A stretch of DNA of 64,000 bases from Trichomonas vaginalis G3 (lineage: Eukaryota; Parabasalia; Trichomonadida; Trichomonadidae), in the NCBI RefSeq assembly GCF_026262505.1, contig NC_067207.1:27186082-27250081 (forward strand), written 5' to 3'. Shown in pieces: positions 58,091-64,000 of this stretch (the first letter of the stretch is position 1; every line of letters starts with the position of its first letter). The notes under the pieces were generated by a model. It was not told the DNA's origin, made no database searches, and saw nothing but the letters and a program-made list of their open reading frames with translations. Both the position numbers and the translations under genes were made by a program.

Positions 58091-58989
58091 ATGACAGAAA
58101 TAGCAAATCTTTTACAAGTTCCATTAAAACAAGGGACAAACAAAAGGGGTGCATATAATAGAACTATGAAAGTTCCCGATGGAATGAAAGAATTAGTTCA
58201 TATTGTTGCTGGTCTTCAAAAAGATGTTAAACAAATGAGAAATGTTTTAACATTACCAGAAGCTCAAGCATATGCAAACGTCACGGTCCAAATTGGGAAG
58301 CACACGAAGCAGACATTACGGGTCCAAATGGAAAACCTGATGGTATAAATGAAGTTTTCGTTACTGATGGACAAGGTAATATTAAAGTCATAAATGGTTA
58401 TAAATTAACTGTATCTGATTATCCTAAACGTAAAGCATATAATGAACATTATCCTATGCAATTTGATGAAAATGGAAAAGCTGTTAAACAATACATTGGA
58501 GAAGGTGAAAATGGTCCAATTAATTCATACCGTCATAATCCATATTCTTATTTCAATGAGGAATTAAATGCTATTGAAGAGGGACCGGAGGGATTACCAC
58601 GATATTCTAACCAGTTTGATGGTCAATATGCAAATATTAGACCTGAAATTTCAGCTAAGAAATTCTTTAAAGTTGCTTTATTTGATCCAGTTTTCGCAAA
58701 TGTTAAAGATGAACTTAAACAACAATTCCAACCAATTATAGTAGCAAGAATTGCATCAGGTGCTTTATCTCAAGCATTCAAAGATTTAATTAAGAAACCA
58801 TTATATCAGCAACGAGGTTTAACTTATGATTTAGTTAAGGAATCAGATAAAAGAAAATTTGAGAAATCAGTTGATTATAAGAATGCAATTAATGAATATA
58901 TTCGGTCTATTAATTTCGATGAAACAGCTAAAAATCAACTTCATGAACAAATACAGGGAATAATAGATTCAAAAGTTCCAGTAAAATAA
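58091..58989 (+). pseudogene. Unknown 299-aa protein, one-base deletion (B' copy)
   Basis: Matches 36621-37520. At ~58277 GCAAACGTC replaces GCAAAACGTC, breaking the frame at codon ~63. The remainder is open. Confidence 0.75.
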
Positions 58990-59021
58990 AAGTTTAAATA
59001 TATTTTTTTATTCGATTATAA

Positions 59022-59675
59022 ATGAGAAGACGTTTTACTAGTCAAAAGAACACTAACGCAAAAGCAGAGATTACGGTTGGTTATAACGTAAATGATGATA
59101 AATCACGAATTATTCAAAATGTTAAAGTTAATGTTAGCCCTGAATTAACAAGGTCAGCAACTCAACCAAATTTATTAACTCATGACTTACCGAAGAATGA
59201 GGAGAATGAAGACCCAATCATTTTATCTGAACCTGGTAAAGAACCCGTTGAAATTCCCACTTATCCAACATACCCAGCACCTCTTTCATCAAACATCGAG
59301 AACCCATATAAAATAGACATTAATTTTGAATTAATGAAAATTTACCGTGATATAATAATTAATAATTATGATTCAATAATAAATTTAATTGACCAATCCG
59401 GTTTAATTATTTTACCTTATGAATCATTAATTCACATTATCGCCATTCTTTGTGATGTTCAAGATTCAGACGTTAAGATTCAATTTTTCATAGATGATGA
59501 GGTTTCATGCTGTGGAATAGTTGCAAAAATAAATCCTATAAAGGATATTAGCACAATTAAGATATCAAAGAACGGAACAACAACAGAACTTCATTTAACA
59601 TATAATGATATTTATAATAAAATAGTTGATGAATATAAAATATCACTTGAAAAATTCTTTGTTAAGGCTATTTAA
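59022..59675 (+). CDS. Conserved SCCG-motif protein (B' copy)
   Basis: Identical protein to 37554-38207; intact. One T fewer in the upstream T run. Confidence 0.62.
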   Translation: MRRRFTSQKNTNAKAEITVGYNVNDDKSRIIQNVKVNVSPELTRSATQPNLLTHDLPKNEENEDPIILSEPGKEPVEIPTYPTYPAPLSSNIENPYKIDINFELMKIYRDIIINNYDSIINLIDQSGLIILPYESLIHIIAILCDVQDSDVKIQFFIDDEVSCCGIVAKINPIKDISTIKISKNGTTTELHLTYNDIYNKIVDEYKISLEKFFVKAI

Positions 59676-60178
59676 TATTCAAGCATTAACATTAACGAAT
59701 AATAATCCTTTGAATCATAATCAATAATAATTGACCTTTCACCAGTTTCTATCGTTTGTTTTATTTCTTTTTGTTCCCCACTATCCGGATCAGTCATTGT
59801 AATTGTTTTTGTTATAGTATCAGCTTTATCTTTAACTTCAATCTTTTTTCCATCAGGATATTTAAACCAAAATTCCAAAAATTCGATATTGTCAATCTGT
59901 TCATATTTTAATCTATCAATTGCATTTTTAATACCATCTGAAAATCTTATGAAATGGTCATTATATGGGTTTGATTGAACTAAATTTGAATGAAGTGAAA
60001 TATAACCCGATGATGAATATGACATCGACTCATATTTTCTGAAAACACTAAAATTTATAACATGAATGAATTTTTTATTCGTTGAATTTATGAATTCTTG
60101 AGGTAATCTTATTTTAGTTTTATTTATCACTGGAAAATAACGCTTTACCATATTTTTAATCGTAATAAAAAATGTCAA
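59672..60178 (-). CDS. Unknown 168-aa protein (B' copy)
   Basis: Identical protein to 38204-38710; intact. Confidence 0.55.
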   Translation of the reverse strand: MTFFITIKNMVKRYFPVINKTKIRLPQEFINSTNKKFIHVINFSVFRKYESMSYSSSGYISLHSNLVQSNPYNDHFIRFSDGIKNAIDRLKYEQIDNIEFLEFWFKYPDGKKIEVKDKADTITKTITMTDPDSGEQKEIKQTIETGERSIIIDYDSKDYYSLMLMLEY

Positions 60179-60882
60179 TTATCAATATTATTTCGAATAA
60201 TAGTTGTGAATTAAATTTAACAGTTAGCGGAATTTATAATGTTACTCTCGTTTCTGTGAGTGGTAAATTTAATCCCATTCTTTTAGACCCTTCAGATTAT
60301 ATATCATTTATTAAAGATGACCATGAAAAAACGTATGATATGTATATAAATAATGTGATCACGAAATGGGATATTAACATGATTTTAAGTTATTTAAATG
60401 AATCATTTATCGTATGGTATGAAGAAAATTTTAAATCAAAACCTGAAAAACTTTTTGAACTTGATGAAATAAATAACCTTATTAAATTCCCGCTGAAAAT
60501 TAAATTTTGTACTCCTCATTTTCGTTCATTGTTGGGGATATTAAATTTTGAAAAAGATGTTGGGGATGTTTTGTATTCTGACACTGGTTCCAATTTCATT
60601 TTAATCAAATGTGATAAAGTTAATACCCCAATGAGATTTTCACATCAAACATTAGACCCTAACTCTTACCCATCAATACAAAACATTTTATCCATCAACT
60701 TAAACACATTTTCTTTATCATATCCGTTTCAATTATCCGGGAATTCATTTATTCTTCATTCAAAAGATTTATCAAATATTAAATTTAGAATAACTGACCT
60801 ATTTGATTGTGATTTAGAATTTATGAATGAAATATTATGGCAATTTCAAATAGAAAAAATAGCTGATGAGATAACGGATTAA
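60172..60882 (+). CDS. Unknown 236-aa protein, intact copy
   Basis: The intact version of the gene broken at 38704-39410. β-prone, with YISFIKDDHEKTYDMYINNV early and FDCDLEFMNEILWQF near the end. The start overlaps the divergent 59672 gene start by 7 nt. Position among virion-type genes suggests a structural role; no family recognised. Confidence 0.6.
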   Translation: MSIINIISNNSCELNLTVSGIYNVTLVSVSGKFNPILLDPSDYISFIKDDHEKTYDMYINNVITKWDINMILSYLNESFIVWYEENFKSKPEKLFELDEINNLIKFPLKIKFCTPHFRSLLGILNFEKDVGDVLYSDTGSNFILIKCDKVNTPMRFSHQTLDPNSYPSIQNILSINLNTFSLSYPFQLSGNSFILHSKDLSNIKFRITDLFDCDLEFMNEILWQFQIEKIADEITD

Positions 60883-60906
60883 ATATTTATTTTTAAATCA
60901 TAATAA

Positions 60907-62514
60907 ATGATTAAACAACAGCAACCACAGCAACTTAAGGCGCAAACCATTACATACGCCATATATGCATATAATTCAAAGACGGCAGAACAAACACAAA
61001 AGTTGAAATATGGAGATTTGGAGATAGTATTGAAAAATGACCATTTCGAATTCGTTTGCAAAGGTGGTGCAGTGATATCAAATATAAAAGAAATTTTATT
61101 TATGAATTCAAAAATTAAAGGTATAACGGATGATATAACATCAATTCCACCAGAAGAACAAAGATATTACGCATTAAATGCATTTCCCAAAGTTTTGAAA
61201 TTGGAAGATTTAATTTAAATGAGGAATTCATAAAAGGTTTCCTAAATGACATAATGAAGAAAGCAGATAAGGAATATGTGGCTAGTGAGTTAGAGAAGAA
61301 AGCAAATTTGGTTTATGTTGATGAAAAAGATAATGAAATTAAAGAAAGGGTTGAATGGTATCATGAATGGACATCGAAGATTTTTAAAACTAAAGCTGAT
61401 ACAGGTTGGGTTTCAGGATGTTTAGACCTTAAAGCGGATAAAACTTATGTTAATGATGAGTTAGAGAAGAAAGCAAATTTGTTTATGTTGATGAAATATA
61501 CCAAAGTTTGATAGGAACAACAAAAAATATTGAAACTATTGCTGGTGACTTTCTGTCAATGAAAAATAAATATTTTAGATGGCAGTTTGTACAGTCCTTA
61601 AAAAATGTACACGGTGTAAACTCATTCCGAAAAATAACAATGAAATGTATGTAAGTTATAAAAAGAATGATGGCACACAAGTTAAAGTTCCATTAGACAA
61701 CAACTGTTACTTAAACTTATATGGAGACGAACAAAAGAAATATTTAAGAGTTTATGAAATGACAGATATGACATTGTCTAACCTAGCTCCAGCACCATAT
61801 TATTATGACTATGGAGATGATGTCAGAACACCACATGTAGATGAACAAAAGTTAACATTATATTTAGATTATTATAGATATAAAAGATATAATGCAATAG
61901 AAAAAACAAGAATAGTATATTATTATACAGATGACAGAAATAAATATTATAGTCAAAATTTTACCTACCCTGAAAACATAAGATTATATTATAAAAAATA
62001 TTCTAACACAAACCAAAAGAAACCTGAAATAGTTGCACTATATTTTAAGTTCAAAAGAGACAATCCTATAATATCTCATATGTTTGATTTAATGAACCCA
62101 GTAGGTTCTATTTATACATCTACGGATGCAAGAGGTCCTCAAGCAATGTTTGGTGTTGGTGCATGGGAACAAATAGTCGACAGGTTTTTGTATTGTGCAA
62201 ACTCATCAAAGGAAACAGGGGGAAGTAAAACGATTACAGGTGAAAATTTACCTGCACACAGTCACTACATAGATTTAAGCACATCTCAAGCGGGTTGGCA
62301 TAAGCATAGATATTGGGATTGGTCAGGAATGACAAAAGGTAAAGGATATGATGTTAAAGATGACGTTAAGTTTGCTATAAATTGTTACTGGAGTGACACT
62401 CAGGGAGAAGGAAACCATACACATTTCGTTTCAGGATATACACAAACAACAGGACAAAGTAAAGAATACATGCCACCATTTATGACAGTTTACGCATGGT
62501 ATAGAGTTCAATGA
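60907..62514 (+). pseudogene. Phage-tail-fibre-like protein, several one-base deletions (B' copy)
   Basis: Matches 39435-41047. Deletions relative to B lie at ~61199, ~61482, ~61552, ~61562 and ~61608, all in or beside short homopolymers. The one-base break of B at ~40701 is absent here (GCATGGGAACAAAT), so the C-terminal His-rich domain is intact to 62514. Confidence 0.78.
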
Positions 62515-62592
62515 ACGCTCAATGTTTGTTTCACAAACTTTAGGAGCTCCAAAAGAGTGAACGGTATAATTTAAATTTTTATTTTAGTATAA

Positions 62593-62745
62593 ATGAAGAT
62601 TCTACCATATGGTGTTATTGGAAGAGATAAAGATGGAAACCCAATATTTGATCCAAAGTTAAAATTCAAGTTACTGACAAGACAACAACTTGAAAAGTTG
62701 TTGAAACCAAAACAGGATGAGAAAATGAGAAAGAAAAAAATTTAA
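62593..62745 (+). CDS. Small basic protein, 50 aa (B' copy)
   Basis: Identical to 41126-41278. Confidence 0.5.
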   Translation: MKILPYGVIGRDKDGNPIFDPKLKFKLLTRQQLEKLLKPKQDEKMRKKKI

Positions 62746-62771
62746 ATTATGTAATTTTATTTTTATCATAA

Positions 62772-62954
62772 ATGACAAAATTAATTAAGCCAACTATTTC
62801 TAAATTAATGTTACCAATGAAATCATTTCGTGGAGTACTTATCCCAGGTTCTTCACAATTAGCTGGGGTAGGTGTTGTGACTCAAGGTGGAACGTTAGCG
62901 AATCCATTCAAATTATTAACTAAAGATGAAGTTAATAAAATGATGATAAAATAA
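62772..62954 (+). CDS. Small protein, 60 aa (B' copy)
   Basis: Identical to 41305-41487. Confidence 0.5.
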   Translation: MTKLIKPTISKLMLPMKSFRGVLIPGSSQLAGVGVVTQGGTLANPFKLLTKDEVNKMMIK

Positions 62955-62974
62955 CTGATAACAAAATTTGATTT

Positions 62975-63786
62975 CAGGTTATTCAATAATTAATTATTTT
63001 TGAAGAACTGAAGGTGTCACTATGTCACTATGTGTTATCGTTAATGGTTTCGTTAATGATTTCAGGTTATTCAATAATTAATTATTTTTGAAGAACTGAA
63101 GGTGTCACTATGTCACTATGTGTCACTCGGTTATTTAACTTCTCTGAAAAAATGAGACAACATGACATTTTGACAACATCACTGGAAATGTATGTTATCG
63201 TTAATGATTTCGTTAATGGTTTCGTTAATGATTTCGTTAATGGTTTCGTTAATGATTTCGTTAATGATTTCAGGTTATTCAATAATTAATTATTTTTGAA
63301 GAACTGAAGGTGTCACTATGTCACTATATGTTATCGTTAATGGTTTCGTTAATGATTTCAGGTTATTCAATAATTAATTATTTTTGAAGAACTGAAGGTG
63401 TCACTATGTCACTATGTGTCACTCGGTTATTTAACTTCTCTGAAAAAATGAGACAACATGACATTTTGACAACATCACTGGAAATGTATGTTATCGTTAA
63501 TGATTTCGTTAATGGTTTCGTTAATGATTTCGTTAATGGTTTCGTTAATGATTTCGTTAATGATTTCAGGTTATTCAATAATTAATTATTTTTGAAGAAC
63601 TGAAGGTGTCACTATGTCACTATGTGTTATCGTTAATGGTTTCGTTAATGATTTCAGGTTATTCAATAATTAATTATTTTTGAAGAACTGAAGGTGTCAC
63701 TATGTCACTATGTGTCACTCGGTTATTTAACTTCTCTGAAAAAATGAGACAACATGACATTTTGACAACATCACTGGAAATATGAT
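62975..63786 (+). repeat. Minisatellite block, expanded relative to element B
   Basis: Same three unit types as 41511-42033, but ~810 bp instead of ~520 bp. A ~296-bp higher-order unit (for example 63082-63377 and 63378-63673) is repeated. Confidence 0.85.
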
Positions 63787-63843
63787 GCAGCCCAAAAATA
63801 AAATTAGTTTTAAAATTATTTTTATTTTTTTATTCCTATATAA

Positions 63844-64000
63844 ATGACGGCAACAAACAACAATAGTGACTATATCGTTTCTGATGAAAAAGTTATTGAT
63901 CCATTAGTTGAGGAATTAGTTGAGGAATTAGTTGTGGCAACAAACAACAATAGTGACTATATCGTTTCTGATGAAAAAGTTATTGATCCATTAGTTGAGG
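63844..64000 (+). CDS. Prim-pol/SF3 helicase, N-terminal leader only (cut by window end)
   Basis: Begins as in 42091 with the duplicated ATNNNSDYIV leader; the catalytic parts lie beyond the window. Partial, so its state is unknown. Confidence 0.7.
   Translation, partial: MTATNNNSDYIVSDEKVIDPLVEELVEELVVATNNNSDYIVSDEKVIDPLVE

Larger units (their letters stand above)
53932..64000 (+). repeat. Tandem host unit 4, carrying element B' (runs off window)
   Basis: Begins at the same TGATGAGG junction and is interrupted by B' at the same base as unit 3. It shares the GCACTGACG variant with unit 3 only. Confidence 0.88.
54206..64000. mobile_element. Maverick element B' (second copy of B, cut by window end)
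   Basis: From the left TIR (54206-54446) on, it follows element B base for base at +21,473, sliding to +21,467 by 62593 because of small deletions. TSD TCCATT is at 54200-54205. It has at least eight 1-2 base deletions relative to B, nearly all in homopolymers, and B has a 4-base and a 1-base deletion relative to B'. Confidence 0.95.

Overview
The window looks like nuclear DNA of a flagellated parabasalid protist. Trichomonas vaginalis is the best guess, but the sequence alone does not prove the species. It is AT-rich, its host genes are intron-poor, and it carries an intraflagellar-transport protein (IFT74, cut by the window start), ribosomal protein uL15/L27a, an HMG-box protein and a tRNA-Ile(GAU). 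About 52 kb of the 64 kb is made of virus-like Maverick/Polinton transposons.

Layout. (1) 1-1533: 3' part of IFT74. (2) 1534-24107: Maverick element A, with terminal inverted repeats (TIRs) and a 5-bp target duplication. It holds a Dam-type methyltransferase, fibre protein, integrase, packaging ATPase, SF3 helicase, putative capsid proteins and a palindrome-rich accessory region (9.9-14 kb). No DNA polymerase is visible in A. (3) 24113-28613: host genes for a membrane protein, tRNA-Ile, L27a, an HMG-box protein and a 534-codon unknown. (4) 28577 to window end: a tandem array of a 1.94-kb host unit carrying a 449-aa gene. (5) 32733-52256: Maverick element B, inserted in the third unit with 241-bp TIRs and TSD TCCATT. 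It has capsid, ATPase, fibre, primase-helicase, integrase and protein-primed PolB genes. (6) 54206-64000: element B', a second copy of B in the fourth unit at the identical site, cut by the window end.

How the genes fit together. Elements A and B carry a virion module (double jelly-roll-type MCP candidate, packaging ATPase, small amphipathic proteins, fibre) and a mobility/replication module (DDE-type integrase, SF3 helicase; in B also prim-pol and pPolB). They are diverged over most of their length but share a ~1.0-kb fibre 3' segment at high nucleotide identity. This points to recent exchange of the presumed receptor-binding part. The fibre's GHTH repeats and HxH collar-like C-terminus resemble bacteriophage tail fibres.

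State of the elements. Many element genes are interrupted by single-base indels, mostly in homopolymers, while single-copy host genes are intact. B and B' carry different indels on an otherwise nearly identical background. This fits either recent decay or consensus errors in repeated DNA, and I cannot separate the two from this sequence alone.
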